Assembly: GCF_029774155.1 (NCBI RefSeq)
Contig: NZ_CP103833.1
Coordinates: 248,001-312,000, forward strand
DNA: 64,000 nt
DNA from: Actinobacillus arthritidis
Lineage (GTDB): Bacteria; Pseudomonadota; Gammaproteobacteria; Enterobacterales; Pasteurellaceae
Direction: 5' to 3'
Under the pieces are notes generated by a model, which had not been told where the DNA came from, searched no databases, and saw only the letters and a program-made list of their open reading frames with translations. Below are positions 1 through 9,268 of this stretch, piece by piece. Position 1 is the stretch's first letter; each line of letters opens with the position of its first letter. Position numbers and translations under genes: made by a program.

Positions 1-48
1 AGCAAAGCCACTACGCTCGTTAGCTGGCTTGCCCCTTCTGCTTGCCAT
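1..48 (-). CDS. 5' end of an unidentified minus-strand gene (partial)
   Basis: An ATG at 48 on the minus strand is preceded by a strong GGAGGT ribosome binding site at about 51-57 and opens a frame that runs off the left edge. The 16 visible residues begin MASRRGKPANERSGFA, which is basic and soluble. This is too little to assign a family. The RBS and open frame are the only support. Confidence 0.55.
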   Translation of the reverse strand, partial: MASRRGKPANERSGFA

Positions 49-282
49 ATAACCTCCAAAATTTAGTGTGAAAAACAGTTATAAAAATAACATAAAATAT
101 ATAAAGGTTTGATAAGAATTGAAAAGTTAGAAAAAGATCAGCTTATCAGCTGGTCTTTGAGAAAAGCTAAAAGCACTTTGGATGAATTATATAATTATTT
201 GTTTAACATCAAATAAAAAAGATCTTAACTTACTTTTTTCTTCTATACTCATGCTTATCTTCTTTATTTAAGGACATAAACT

Positions 283-1323
283 ATGAAAACTATTAATGTT
301 GCAATTGCCGGAAGCGGTTATTCCAGCCGTTTGTTTCATGTTCCTTTTCTCAAAAATGATGAACGTTTTTGTATTCAAAAGGTGTATGAAAGAACAACCG
401 AACGTGCAAAGGAATGGTTGCCAAATGTGGATATTGTGCATGAATATCAAGAATTACTTACGCCGAACATTGATTTGATTGTGATTACTACGCCAAATCA
501 GACACATTATGAAATGGTAAAAAGTGCCTTATTAGCCGGTAAACACGTACTGGTTGAAAAACCGTTAGTGGCAAGTTCTATGGAAGCATTAGAACTTGAA
601 ATGTTAGCTAGACAGCAAAATGTGGTGTTGTATGTCTATCAAAATCGCCGTTGGGACAGTCATATTGCTACGGCAAAAGCAATTTTAGATAAAAATTTAG
701 TCGGTGAAGTTGTAGATTGTGAAATTCGTTTCGATCGTTATGCGAAAGGTAAAAATCCAAAGGCTTGGAAAGAAGTGGGTGATCGTGGAACAGGATTAGT
801 CTATGACTTAGGTGTACATTTAATTGATCAATCGGTTTATTTATTTGGCAAACCACAAGCGGTATTTGCCGATATTCGTTATCAGCATGACGGAGCTTTA
901 GTAGATGATAACTTTGATATACATCTCTATTACGAAAACGGTTTAAAGGTTGCACTGCAAGCCTCTAAATATGCACGCGAACCAAACCCTGCTCTAGTTT
1001 TACACGGTAAAAACGGTTCTTATGTGAAAAAAGGGGTAGATATTCAAGAATCGCTTTTAGATAGAGGTGTACAACCAGTTGGAAATTGGAATGAAGAATC
1101 GGAAGCAGAATGGGGTATATTACATACGGAAATTGAAGGGGAGATAATCCGTCAGCCTTATCCAAATGTGCAAGTGAGTTATCAAAAGCTATTTGATGAT
1201 TTATATCATGCAATTTCTACTGGTGCAGTGCCAGTTGTAAAAGTAGCGGAAGTGACGCTAGTTTTACAGATTATCGAAGCGGCATTTGAAAGTGCGAGCA
1301 AAGGACAAAAAATTAACTTATAA
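283..1323 (+). CDS. Gfo/Idh/MocA family NAD(P)-dependent oxidoreductase, YdgJ-like
   Basis: 346 residues. The N-terminal Rossmann fold has a dinucleotide loop AGSGYSS at 9-15. The family EKP motif is at 92-94 (catalytic Lys93), and the C-terminal domain carries the DLGVHLID segment at 175-182 with the conserved Asp/His pair. Overall it resembles E. coli YdgJ, whose substrate is not firmly known; these enzymes usually oxidise or reduce sugars, inositols or their derivatives. The start has an AAGGA box about 10 bases upstream. It stands alone, ending in an uptake-signal hairpin before the RclA-like gene. Family membership is secure; the substrate is unknown. Confidence 0.85.
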   Translation: MKTINVAIAGSGYSSRLFHVPFLKNDERFCIQKVYERTTERAKEWLPNVDIVHEYQELLTPNIDLIVITTPNQTHYEMVKSALLAGKHVLVEKPLVASSMEALELEMLARQQNVVLYVYQNRRWDSHIATAKAILDKNLVGEVVDCEIRFDRYAKGKNPKAWKEVGDRGTGLVYDLGVHLIDQSVYLFGKPQAVFADIRYQHDGALVDDNFDIHLYYENGLKVALQASKYAREPNPALVLHGKNGSYVKKGVDIQESLLDRGVQPVGNWNEESEAEWGILHTEIEGEIIRQPYPNVQVSYQKLFDDLYHAISTGAVPVVKVAEVTLVLQIIEAAFESASKGQKINL

Positions 1324-1338
1324 GTCGATATGAGTTTA

Positions 1339-1388
1339 ACAAGCGGTTGAATTTGCAAGAAATTTTGCAGATTCGACCGCTTTTTTGT
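1339..1388 (+). terminator. Rho-independent terminator made of paired uptake signals
   Basis: An exact ACAAGCGGT lies at 1339-1347 and its partial inverse (GACCGCTT) at about 1375-1382. The arms extend through TTGAATTTGCA / TGCAGATTCGA and are followed by TTTTTT. It terminates the YdgJ-like gene. Confidence 0.75.
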
Positions 1389-1452
1389 AAGGTTTAATTA
1401 TATATTGCGACTTATAAAAATCTTTTTTTATTATTAGGTTTTAGGATATTTT

Positions 1453-2796
1453 ATGGAGCATATTACAGTAGAAAACTTGGTGATTGGTTTTGGTAAAGCA
1501 GGTAAAACTCTAGCGACGGATTTAGCTAAAGCAGGGCAATCGGTAATTTTGGTGGAACAAAGTGAAGCAATGTATGGCGGCACTTGTATCAATATCGGTT
1601 GTATTCCTTCTAAAAAATTATTGGTAGAAGGACAGAAAGGGCAAAATGTATCTGATAAAGTTGCGTTATTTAATCAATCAATGACGGCAAAAAACGGCTT
1701 AATTGGTAAATTACGAGTAGCAAACTTTGCAAAATTAGATAGTCTTGAAAACGTGTGTATTATTACCGCTAAAGCGAGTTTTAAAGACGAACATACCGTG
1801 TTATTAAACGGTCGTGACGGCGAGTTTGAAGTACGTGCCGATAAAATTTTTATCAATACCGGTGCGAGTTCAAATCGTTTAGCGATTGAAGGTGCGGATG
1901 GTGCGAGAATTTATGACAGTACCGGCATTCTATCTTTAACTGAGTGTCCGGATCGTCTTGTGATCGTTGGCGGCGGTTATATTTCATTAGAATTTGCCTT
2001 TATGTATCAAGCATTTGGTAGCCAAGTTACTATTTTAGAGAATGGCGATACTTTCTTAGCACGTGAAGATCGTGATATGGCAGAAGCGATGCTTGATGTA
2101 TTGAATCGTAAAGGTATCCAAGTGCATTTAGCTGTGCAAACGGAACGTTTTGTTGAAAATACAGATTCGACTACCGTAGTCACCAATCAAGGTGAATTTA
2201 TTGCCGATGCAGTATTAGTGGCGATCGGTCGCCGTGCCAATACGCAAGGTTTAGCACTTGAAAATGCCGGTATTAAGCTAAATGAGCGAGGCGCAATCAT
2301 TACCGATGAACACTTACGTGTTGCAGGTAAATCACATATTTGGGCGATGGGGGATGTTGCCGGTTCTGCGCAGTTTACCTACATTTCATTAGATGATTAC
2401 CGCATTGTGCGAGACCAATTATTTGCGGAAGGTAAACGTAGCCGTGATGATCGTGCGGTATTCCCGACAGCGGTATTTACCGAGCCACCGTTTGCGCATA
2501 TCGGTTTAACCGAAAGTGCGGCACAAAAATCGGGGCACAATGTAATTGTGAAGAAAATGAAAGCCGAAATGATTCCAAAAGCCAAAGTATTGGGTCAAAC
2601 AGACGGATTGCTGAAAGCCATTATTGATGCGGATACGGACGAAATTTTAGGTGTAACGTTATTCTGTGCGGAAGCGCATGAAATTATCAATCTGTTTAAA
2701 ATGGCGATGGACTACAACATTCCGGCAAGCTATATCAAAAACCAGATCTTTACCCACCCGACCATTATTGAAGGCTTAAACGATTTATTTGCTTAG
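1453..2796 (+). CDS. rclA: RclA-like pyridine nucleotide-disulfide oxidoreductase
   Basis: 447 residues, the usual size for class I flavin disulfide reductases. The FAD-binding GFGKAG motif is at 12-17 and the redox pair is Cys45/Cys50 in GGTCINIGC. A second nucleotide-binding loop GGGYIS is at 173-178, and HPTIIE near the C terminus (435-440) gives the His-Glu dyad of the dimer interface. The N-terminal region reads very much like E. coli RclA (YkgC), a copper-stimulated reductase protecting against hypochlorite and other reactive chlorine species. No rclR, rclB or rclC is adjacent, so regulation must differ. A terminator hairpin follows. Mercuric reductase is unlikely because there is no C-terminal Cys pair or HMA domain. 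Confidence 0.85.
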   Translation: MEHITVENLVIGFGKAGKTLATDLAKAGQSVILVEQSEAMYGGTCINIGCIPSKKLLVEGQKGQNVSDKVALFNQSMTAKNGLIGKLRVANFAKLDSLENVCIITAKASFKDEHTVLLNGRDGEFEVRADKIFINTGASSNRLAIEGADGARIYDSTGILSLTECPDRLVIVGGGYISLEFAFMYQAFGSQVTILENGDTFLAREDRDMAEAMLDVLNRKGIQVHLAVQTERFVENTDSTTVVTNQGEFIADAVLVAIGRRANTQGLALENAGIKLNERGAIITDEHLRVAGKSHIWAMGDVAGSAQFTYISLDDYRIVRDQLFAEGKRSRDDRAVFPTAVFTEPPFAHIGLTESAAQKSGHNVIVKKMKAEMIPKAKVLGQTDGLLKAIIDADTDEILGVTLFCAEAHEIINLFKMAMDYNIPASYIKNQIFTHPTIIEGLNDLFA

Positions 2797-2852
2797 TTGG
2801 TGAAGAAAGTAAGCCCTCATTTGTAAAATGACTTATATGTTGTTATAAAAAT

Positions 2853-2910
2853 CTGCACTTTAGTTCGTTTTCTTATTAAGCTTAACTATTAAAGTGCAGT
2901 TTGTTTTTTT
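2853..2910 (+). terminator. Terminator after rclA
   Basis: CTGCACTTTA (from 2853) pairs with the inverse arm ending AAAGTGCAG at 2899, followed by TTTGTTTTTTT. It overlaps the restored end of the convergent LysR gene. Confidence 0.6.
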
Positions 2911-3803
2911 ATTCAGTTGCGGTAAAAAACTCAATCACCGCTTTAATTCGCCCTACTTTTTGGCTGTGCTTGCATAAAGTAAAGATATAACGCCCCAAAA
3001 GTTTGCCAATGTTTTTCTAATACAGGTATAAACTCTTGCCTATCAGGCTGAATTGCCATAAGTGGTTCAAAAAAACGTCCGATTCCCACCCCTTGTAAAA
3101 TAGCGGATTTTGCGACCACCAAGCTATTAACGATCATCGGCATTGGCATTTCTATACGAAGATTTTCCCCTTTATCTTGCAATGTTAATGGCATAACACA
3201 GTTACTGGTTGCAAAGCGAAAACCAATTAGTTTATGTTGTTGTAAGCCATTGATTGTTTTAGGTAATCCATATTTCTGCTGATAAGTTTTTGAAGCGTAA
3301 ATGCCTAAACGAAACGGCTCGGTCAGCTTTTTGGCAACCATTTGCTCTTCAACCTGATTCCCAAAACGAAATCCCAAATCAAAGCCTTGTTTCAGAATAT
3401 CCACTGTGCCGTCATTGATTGAAATTTCCAACTGAATATCTGGAAATTGCTCAGCAAATTCCCCTAATCTCGGTTCGATCAACAACCAGTAAGCGATATG
3501 TGGCACGGTCATACGAACCAACCCTTTTGGTTTCTCACTCAAATCTTGCACGGTTTCCACCGCAGTTGAAAGCGATTGCAAGGCATTTTGAGTGCTATCA
3601 ATTAAACGATGTCCTGCTTCGGTTAATTCCATTCTTCGAGTCGTTCGATTAAGAAGAGGCAAACCAATATGCTTTTCAAGCAGTTTCAGCGACTGACTCA
3701 CTGAAGGTGATGTCATTTGCAATCTCCGTGCCGCCCCTGAGATAGATCCTTCAGCAACAATAGTATGGAAAATGGTAAGTGCGTTATAGATTGAGCTATT
3801 CAT
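2909..3803 (-). CDS. LysR-type transcriptional regulator (C-terminal frameshift)
   Basis: The N-terminal winged helix-turn-helix is at about 5-65, with the recognition region around 18-39 (GSISGAARRLQMTSPSVSQS), followed by a LysR effector domain. The uninterrupted frame stops at 2943 after 286 residues. Removing one A from the run at 2957-2961 restores a typical LysR ending (VGRIKAVIEFF...) that stops at 2909, so a one-base error is likely. It is divergent from the YciI / quinone reductase / ABM operon across a 100-base intergenic region, the usual arrangement for a LysR regulator and its target. The effector is unknown; a quinone or electrophile would fit the neighbours but is inference. 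Confidence 0.82.
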
Positions 3804-3903
3804 TGTGTAGTTTTACCTAAGAATAAATTAAGTATTCATCATCTTATCATTAAAAATCATTAAGTTAAAATAGCCACACTTTCAACGAATAAAGGACAAC
3901 AAA

Positions 3904-4200
3904 ATGTATATCATCAACATTGCTGTAAATAACAATGTAACCGCAGAACAACAAGAAAAACTTTTTGCTGAACACGTAGAATGGTTCAAAAAATACTTTC
4001 AAGCGGGAAAATTTTTAATGCTCGGACCATTCAAAGATCAAGCTAATGCTGGCGTGATTTTTGCTCACACTGACAGCCGTGCGGAGTTGGATCAAATTTT
4101 AGCGGAAGATTGTTACTACCCAAACTTAGCCAGCTATGACATCCGTGAATTTGAACCGAAATTAATTGCCGCAAATATTAGTGAATTTGCAGGAAAATAA
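3904..4200 (+). CDS. YciI family protein
   Basis: 98 residues, a single YciI-like domain with ferredoxin-like fold. The conserved stretch includes AEHVEWFKKYFQAGKFLMLGPF near the N terminus, with His24 as the probable active-site histidine, and a C-terminal YDIREF segment. YciI-like proteins resemble muconolactone isomerases and dehydrochlorinases, but most have no proven reaction. It is the first gene after the divergent LysR promoter and is followed 10 bases later by a quinone reductase-like gene, so the three genes are probably one transcript. Confidence 0.8.
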   Translation: MYIINIAVNNNVTAEQQEKLFAEHVEWFKKYFQAGKFLMLGPFKDQANAGVIFAHTDSRAELDQILAEDCYYPNLASYDIREFEPKLIAANISEFAGK

Positions 4201-4210
4201 GGATCTCAAC

Positions 4211-4768
4211 ATGAAAAATGTGCTTATCGTTTCAGGACACCCTGATTTAACAACCTCTATCGCTAACCAAGTGATTTTAGATGAAACGGCAAAATTATTG
4301 CCGAATGCGGAAATCCGAAAATTAGATCAACTATTTAAAAATGGTACGTTTGATATTGCCGCTGAACAGGCGGCGATACTCAATGCCGATATTATCGTGT
4401 TCCAGTTCCCATTCTCGTGGTTCAGTTTTTCTGGCGTAATGAAATTATGGTTAGACGAGGTGTTTGAACACGGTTTCGCTCACGGTTCAACCGCCAAATT
4501 AGCGGGCAAAAAATTGATTATCTCCACTACCACAGGTGCGCCATCAGCACTTTATCAAAAAGACGGTTTTTTTGAGCATACAATGGAAGAGCTTGCGCCG
4601 CAGTTTGAAATGATGGCAAAACTCTGCAACCTTGATTATGTAGGTTTTATCTACACTAACGGCATCGGCTACACCAGCCGTGAAAATCAAGAAAAAATTA
4701 ATGCCCAAAAACAAGAAGCGAAAAAACACGCAGAGCGTGTGAACAGCTTAATTAGGAGTTTGCAATAA
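4211..4768 (+). CDS. NAD(P)H-dependent flavodoxin-fold oxidoreductase (KefF/MdaB type)
   Basis: 185 residues from the ATG at 4211, chosen because AAGGA lies just upstream; an in-frame extension to 4166 overlaps the previous gene and has no RBS. The N-terminal IVSGHPD (6-12) and the QFPFSWFSFSGVMKLWLDEV segment (65-84) are the FMN- and substrate-binding signatures of the NQO1/KefF/MdaB family, which reduce quinones by two-electron transfer using NAD(P)H. It overlaps the next gene (TAATG). With the YciI-like and ABM-domain neighbours it suggests handling of quinones or other reactive aromatics. The exact substrate is not known. Confidence 0.85.
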   Translation: MKNVLIVSGHPDLTTSIANQVILDETAKLLPNAEIRKLDQLFKNGTFDIAAEQAAILNADIIVFQFPFSWFSFSGVMKLWLDEVFEHGFAHGSTAKLAGKKLIISTTTGAPSALYQKDGFFEHTMEELAPQFEMMAKLCNLDYVGFIYTNGIGYTSRENQEKINAQKQEAKKHAERVNSLIRSLQ

Positions 4769-5462
4769 TGAAAAGATTACTTACCACTTTTTTATTGGGA
4801 GTATCGACAATGAGTAATGCTGATCAAAAAATGAGTCTATTTGAACTAACGGTTAAACCAGAACAACAGCAAGCGATTGATGCGGTGGGTAAAATAAATC
4901 TTGGCACGTCAATTCAAACTGAAGCCGGCACGCTGGCAATGTTCCATACTGTGAAAAAAGATGAGCCAAGCAAAAATGTGATTTTGGAACTTTACCAAGA
5001 TAAAGTCGCTTATCAAGCACATACTAACGCATCACATTTCAAACAGTTTGTTGAAGTTGCTAAAACTGCAGTAACTGGTCGTAAAGTCATGCCACTAGAT
5101 TCGCAAATTTTATTGGAAAAACAACCGCTTACAGCATTTGAAAACGGTGATTATCTCATCAATTTAGCTGAAGTGAGCGTAAAACCGGCACAAAATGAAG
5201 CTTTTAAAGCGATAGTGTTAGACGAGATGCAACAGTCGATGGCAAAAGAAAATGGCGTGATTTTAATGTACGCGCCACACTCAAAGATCAGCCGAATGCG
5301 TGGCGTTTTTTTGAAATTTATGCGAATGAAACCGCTTACCAACAGCACCGTAATACACCGCACTTTCAAGCCTATTTAAAGCAAACTCAAGCAATGATCG
5401 AACGTAAAAATGTCACATCTTTAGTGGGTAAAACACTAGCGAGTAAAGGTCTGTTTAAGTAA
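4768..5462 (+). CDS. Protein with two ABM (antibiotic biosynthesis monooxygenase) domains, exported or cytosolic (frameshifted)
   Basis: The ATG overlaps the preceding stop codon. The first 18 residues resemble a weak signal peptide; an alternative start is the internal ATG at 4810 (MSNADQK). Residues about 22-115 and 125-230 are two tandem ABM-like repeats, each containing a 'LELYQDKVAYQAHTNASHF' or 'FEIYANETAYQQHRNTPHF' element typical of the fold. The uninterrupted frame ends at 5379, but the second repeat is complete only if one base is added near 5270-5275, which carries the frame to a stop at 5462. ABM proteins include quinol monooxygenases (YgiN), fitting the quinone reductase upstream. 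The function is inferred. Confidence 0.72.
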
Positions 5463-5613
5463 AAATTGACAATTTTTGTTTTCCGAAAATAGTCGTTAAA
5501 GTGCTTGATCTCCGCACCCAACTCGCCTACATTTATAAATCTTTGTATATAAATAATACAAATGGTAAAAAAATGGGGAAATTTAACCGCTTGCAATAAA
5601 TAATTATTGAATA

Positions 5614-5635
5614 ATTTTGCATATTTATGCAAAAT
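5614..5635. promoter_or_regulatory. Candidate ArgR operator upstream of argH
   Basis: A perfect 10-base inverted repeat, ATTTTGCATA / TATGCAAAAT, separated by TT, lies 62 bases before the argH start. The TGCAT...ATGCA core resembles ARG boxes, and TGAAT just upstream (about 5608) could be part of a neighbouring half-site. Similarity only; no binding evidence. Confidence 0.4.
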
Positions 5636-5697
5636 ATCTCTATTCAGATGTACAGGACATCTTTTAATAAGATTAAAGAAGCGAAAAGGAACACAAT

Positions 5698-7075
5698 ATG
5701 GCACTTTGGGGTGGACGTTTTAAACAAGAAGCTGATGCAAAATTCAAATTTTTTAATGACTCATTACGTTTTGACTATCGTTTAGCATTACAAGATATTG
5801 ACGGTTCAATCGGTTGGGCGAAAGCGATTACTTCGGTTGGCATTTTAACCGAGCAAGAACACCAACAATTAGTGGTAGCGTTAAAAGAATTACGTGCGGA
5901 AATCGAGCCGAATATTGCGATTATTTTACGTGATGATGCGGAAGATATTCATAGCTGGGTTGAATCAAAACTGATCGAAAAAGTCGGTGATTTAGGTAAA
6001 AAACTCCACACCGGTCGTAGCCGTAACGACCAAGTTGCGGTGGATATGAAAATGTGGTGTAAGGTTCAGGCGGTCGTATTGCAAGAGCGTATCCGTAACT
6101 TACAGCACAAATTGGTCGAAACCGCCGAAGCCAATCAAAATGCGATGATGCCGGGCTACACCCATTTACAACGTGCACAGCCGATTACGTTTGCTCACTG
6201 GTGTATGGCGTATTACGAAATGTTAGAACGTGATTTCAGCCGTTTAACCGATGCTTATAAACGGATGCACTCTTGTCCGTTAGGTTCAGGCGCATTAGCC
6301 GGCACGGCGTATTCAATCGATCGTGATGTACTTGCGCAGGATCTCGGTTTTGCGATCGGTACACGTAACAGTTTGGATTCGGTTTCGGATCGTGACCACG
6401 TGTTGGAACTACTTTCAACAGCCTCGATCAGTATGGTGCATTTATCACGTTTTGCTGAAGATCTCATTTTCTTCAATAGCGGTGAATCGGCATTCTTGGA
6501 ATTATCGGATCGTGTCACCTCTGGTTCTTCATTAATGCCGCAAAAGAAAAATCCGGATGCGTGTGAGTTAATTCGTGGTAAATCGGGACGTGTTTTCGGC
6601 GCATTATCAGGCTTGCTCACCACCTTAAAAGGTTTACCGCTTGCTTATAACAAAGATATGCAAGAAGATAAAGAAGGCATTTTTGATGCGATGGAAACTT
6701 GGCAGGCTTGCTTAGAGATTGGTGCGTTAGTGCTGGAAGATATCAATGTAAACGTAGAACGTACTCGTGAAGCTGACGCGGCAAGGTTATTCGAATGCGA
6801 CCGAGCTTGCGGATTATTTAGTGGCGAAGGGTATTCCATTCCGTGAAGCGCATCATATTGTAGGTGAAGCGGTAGTCTATGCGATCAGCAAACGTGAACC
6901 GTTAGAAGCATTAAGCGTGACGGAATTTAAACAGTTCCACCCAGTGATCGATGAAGACGTTTACCCGATTCTTTCGTTAGAATCCTGTTTAGAAAAACGT
7001 AGTGCGAAAGGTGGGGTAAACCCGGAACGTGTCCGTGAAGCGATTGAAGCGGCTAAAGTAAATTTGGGTGCTTAA
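5698..7075 (+). CDS. argH: Argininosuccinate lyase (frameshifted)
   Basis: Splits argininosuccinate into arginine and fumarate, the last step of arginine synthesis. The fumarase/aspartase signature [12 protein letters not shown] is at residues 276-287, and [13 protein letters not shown] is in the N-terminal part. The reading frame breaks near 6776: the first frame ends at 6846, while the +1 frame continues the family sequence ([17 protein letters not shown]...) to 7075. Deleting one base in 'gctgacgcggc' gives REAARQGYS, matching family members. Restored length is about 459, close to E. coli ArgH (457). No other arg gene is adjacent. A single-base sequence error is the simplest explanation. 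Confidence 0.92.
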
Positions 7076-7182
7076 CTACAATTCATACTCTATAAAAGCG
7101 GTCTGATTTTGTAGGAAATTTCGGTATTATATAGCAGTTGCATAAAGAACGAGATTCAACCTTAACCGCAGTAAAATTTTCG

Positions 7183-7219
7183 ATGCTCTTAATGTTAAAA
7201 TAGGGTTAAGGGCATTTTA
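7183..7219 (+). terminator. Probable argH terminator
   Basis: ATGCTCTTAA (7183-7192) pairs with TTAAGGGCAT (7206-7215), one G-U pair, followed by TTTTAG. It sits 108 bases after the argH stop and just before the transposase relic. Confidence 0.5.
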
Positions 7220-7223
7220 GCCT

Positions 7224-7747
7224 GCCAACTTTTTCGTAATTTTAATATACAGTATAAGATCATATTTACCCTTGCACATAAGATTCGTGAAAGCTTGACT
7301 GTTTAACGTGAGCTTTTTAAGATTCAGGCGACACACCATATTGGTGGCACTTATGTGCATTCTGCTAAACGTCCAAAGAATAAGAAAGTAGGACGTATGG
7401 ATGCTCAAGGCCAATACCAATCTAATATGTGGTATTGAGCATGCTTGAGTGTTATTTAGAATAAGACACTTCTTTCTAATCCGCGGTTAGTTGGAGCAAA
7501 GAGAACTATCGCATTTCCAATTTTCTCTGAGAATACGGATAGGGTGAAAAAATTAGTTTAAGCGTATATTAAGCCAATCAATAATCTTACCGAAAGATAT
7601 TTCACAAGCTTTAAAGGAACGTATTACGGAGAAATCCACAAGATGGATAATGTTTATCTTGATAGCTATGCGAATGAAGCCGCTTATTGTGAAGATACTC
7701 GGAAGTTAAGAGAATTTAACTATTTTGTCTACTGTGTTTGCTACTAA
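7224..7747 (+). pseudogene. Decayed ISXO2/IS1595-type transposase
   Basis: No intact frame, but three translated pieces match the order of an ISXO2-like DDE transposase. First IQYKIIFTLAHKIRESL (from about 7248), like the 'TAWxLLHKLRxA' region. After a TAA in the same frame comes IGGTYVHSAKRPKNKK, the segment around the first catalytic residue. Then, in another frame, RTIAFPIFSENTDRVKKLV, stop, and RYFTSFKGTYYGEIHKMD plus YLDSYANEAAYCEDTRK, the conserved C-terminal block. The DDE core between these is deleted and several stops interrupt it. I could not define terminal inverted repeats or target duplications. It is an old, immobile remnant filling the 766-base gap between argH and the symporter. 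Confidence 0.75.
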
Positions 7748-7760
7748 ACAAGTAAAATTA

Positions 7761-7799
7761 AAAGGGCTAAGTATCTGTACAATCAGAACTTAGTCCTTT
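7761..7799 (-). terminator. Terminator of the sodium symporter gene
   Basis: AAAGGGCTAAGT (7761 on) pairs with ACTTAGTCCTTT (ending about 7799). Read on the minus strand the stem is followed by a T-rich run. It is placed 43 bases after the symporter stop. Confidence 0.55.
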
Positions 7800-7841
7800 A
7801 ATTAAGCTAATCTAATTTTGGGGTAAAACCCTTTGATTGTA

Positions 7842-9200
7842 CTAAAGTGAGTTAAAGAAAATCACTAGAATAATAATCGGGATCACAAATTTTACATAAT
7901 TAAACCAAATTGTGGTAAAGGTTTTGCCTGCTCCCAATTCGGTTTTTGCTTCATCTTTCAGAACAAATCCCACGAAAATAGCACTACCTAAAGCAGTTAG
8001 AATGAATAATATATTACCACTAATATAATCAAATGCATCAAAAATACTTTTATCCATAATGCGGATATTCTGCCAAATATTATCTCCTAGTACCGATGGA
8101 ATATTTCCGATGATAAAAATGGTTGCTAATGTTACCGCAATTGCTTTTTTACGGCTCATCTTAGTTTTTTCTTGTAAAGCAGTAATAATTACTTCATAAA
8201 TAGTTAATGAGGTTGTGAGTGCCGCCACAACTAATAAGCTAAAGAATATGATCGCAAAAACAGTTCCGCCCCACATATTAGAGAATACAATTGGTAAACT
8301 TTGGAATACTAATGTCGGTCCTGAATTTGGTGCAACACCGAAACTAAATAAGGATGGGAAAATCATAAAACCGGCAAGTACAGCTATGAGTGTATTCATA
8401 ATACCGGTAATAGTAGCTGTTTTAACTAGATTTTCATTCTTATCAAGATAACTTGAAAGAGTGATAAGCACACCAAAGCCTAAACTTAATGCAAAGAATA
8501 CTTGTCCTAATACGAAAACAAAAAGTTTTGGTGTGATTTTTGAAAAATCAGGCATTAAATAAAAAGAGATACCTTCAGCGACTCCCGGTAGTGTGACATT
8601 ACGAATTACCATGATAAGTAAGAAGACAAAAAGTAAAGGCATAAGGTATTTCACGGAACGTTCAATACCATCCACAATGCCTTTAACTAAAATAAAATAG
8701 TTAACTAATACAAAAATTGAGGTATAACCAATAATTGCTAAAGGACTATTTTGGATACTTTCTTTGTAATATGAAGCAGTAGTTTCAACGCTGATCGGAC
8801 TAGAGAGATCTAAAGAACCGCTTACTAAGCTACCGATATAATTAAGTACCCAGCCACCTAATACCATATAGTATGCCAAAATGCCAAAAGCACCGAGCGA
8901 CCCCATATAACCTAAAATTTTCCAGCTGGAATGAATCGGCTTACCATTGGCAGTCCCCCTAAAGGCATCAATCGCATTTACTTTAATACGGCGTCCGATA
9001 ACATTTTCAACTAAGATCATTGGGATACCAATTACGATCATAGCCACACAGAAAAGAAAGACATAAGCACCACCGCCGTTTTCTCCTACAAGGTAAGGAA
9101 AACGCCAAGTTGCTCCAAAACCGACAGTTGCACCGGCAACGGTCATTACATAAGCCAATCGGTTTGACCAAGATTGGCGTTCTACAGGTTTGTTTGCCAT
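7842..9200 (-). CDS. Sodium-dependent transporter, neurotransmitter:sodium symporter (NSS) family
   Basis: 452 residues, almost entirely hydrophobic with about 11-12 predicted membrane helices. The family N-terminal signature is at residues 23-44 (GATVGFGATWRFPYLVGENG then GG), the unwound TM1 that binds Na+ and substrate in LeuT/TnaT-type transporters. Bacterial NSS proteins import amino acids or related amines with sodium. Haemophilus influenzae has comparable uncharacterised members. It lies downstream of dam in the same direction with a 68-base gap containing AAGCGGTTAAA. The substrate cannot be read from sequence. Confidence 0.87.
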   Translation of the reverse strand: MANKPVERQSWSNRLAYVMTVAGATVGFGATWRFPYLVGENGGGAYVFLFCVAMIVIGIPMILVENVIGRRIKVNAIDAFRGTANGKPIHSSWKILGYMGSLGAFGILAYYMVLGGWVLNYIGSLVSGSLDLSSPISVETTASYYKESIQNSPLAIIGYTSIFVLVNYFILVKGIVDGIERSVKYLMPLLFVFLLIMVIRNVTLPGVAEGISFYLMPDFSKITPKLFVFVLGQVFFALSLGFGVLITLSSYLDKNENLVKTATITGIMNTLIAVLAGFMIFPSLFSFGVAPNSGPTLVFQSLPIVFSNMWGGTVFAIIFFSLLVVAALTTSLTIYEVIITALQEKTKMSRKKAIAVTLATIFIIGNIPSVLGDNIWQNIRIMDKSIFDAFDYISGNILFILTALGSAIFVGFVLKDEAKTELGAGKTFTTIWFNYVKFVIPIIILVIFFNSL

Positions 9201-9268
9201 TATTACTCCTAAGTCAGGCTGTTATCCGCTGATATGTAAGCGGTTAAATTTTTAGAAATGTTTGTAAA

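Noticed and set aside
91..216. Short plus-strand frame (about 35-42 codons) reading ...LEKDQLISWSLRKAKSTLDELY..., which could be a small gene or remnant
   Set aside because: Only a TTG start at 109 without a separate RBS, and no family recognised; the same DNA also forms a partial hairpin (GATCAGC/GCTGGTC). Too weak to annotate.
6740..6850. Programmed ribosomal frameshifting as the cause of the argH and other breaks
   Set aside because: No slippery heptamer plus downstream structure at these points, breaks occur in both directions in unrelated genes, and homologues are unbroken.
7217..7420. Minus-strand 67-codon ORF
   Set aside because: Lies antisense to the transposase relic, which has real protein similarity on the plus strand; no RBS or homology for the minus frame.
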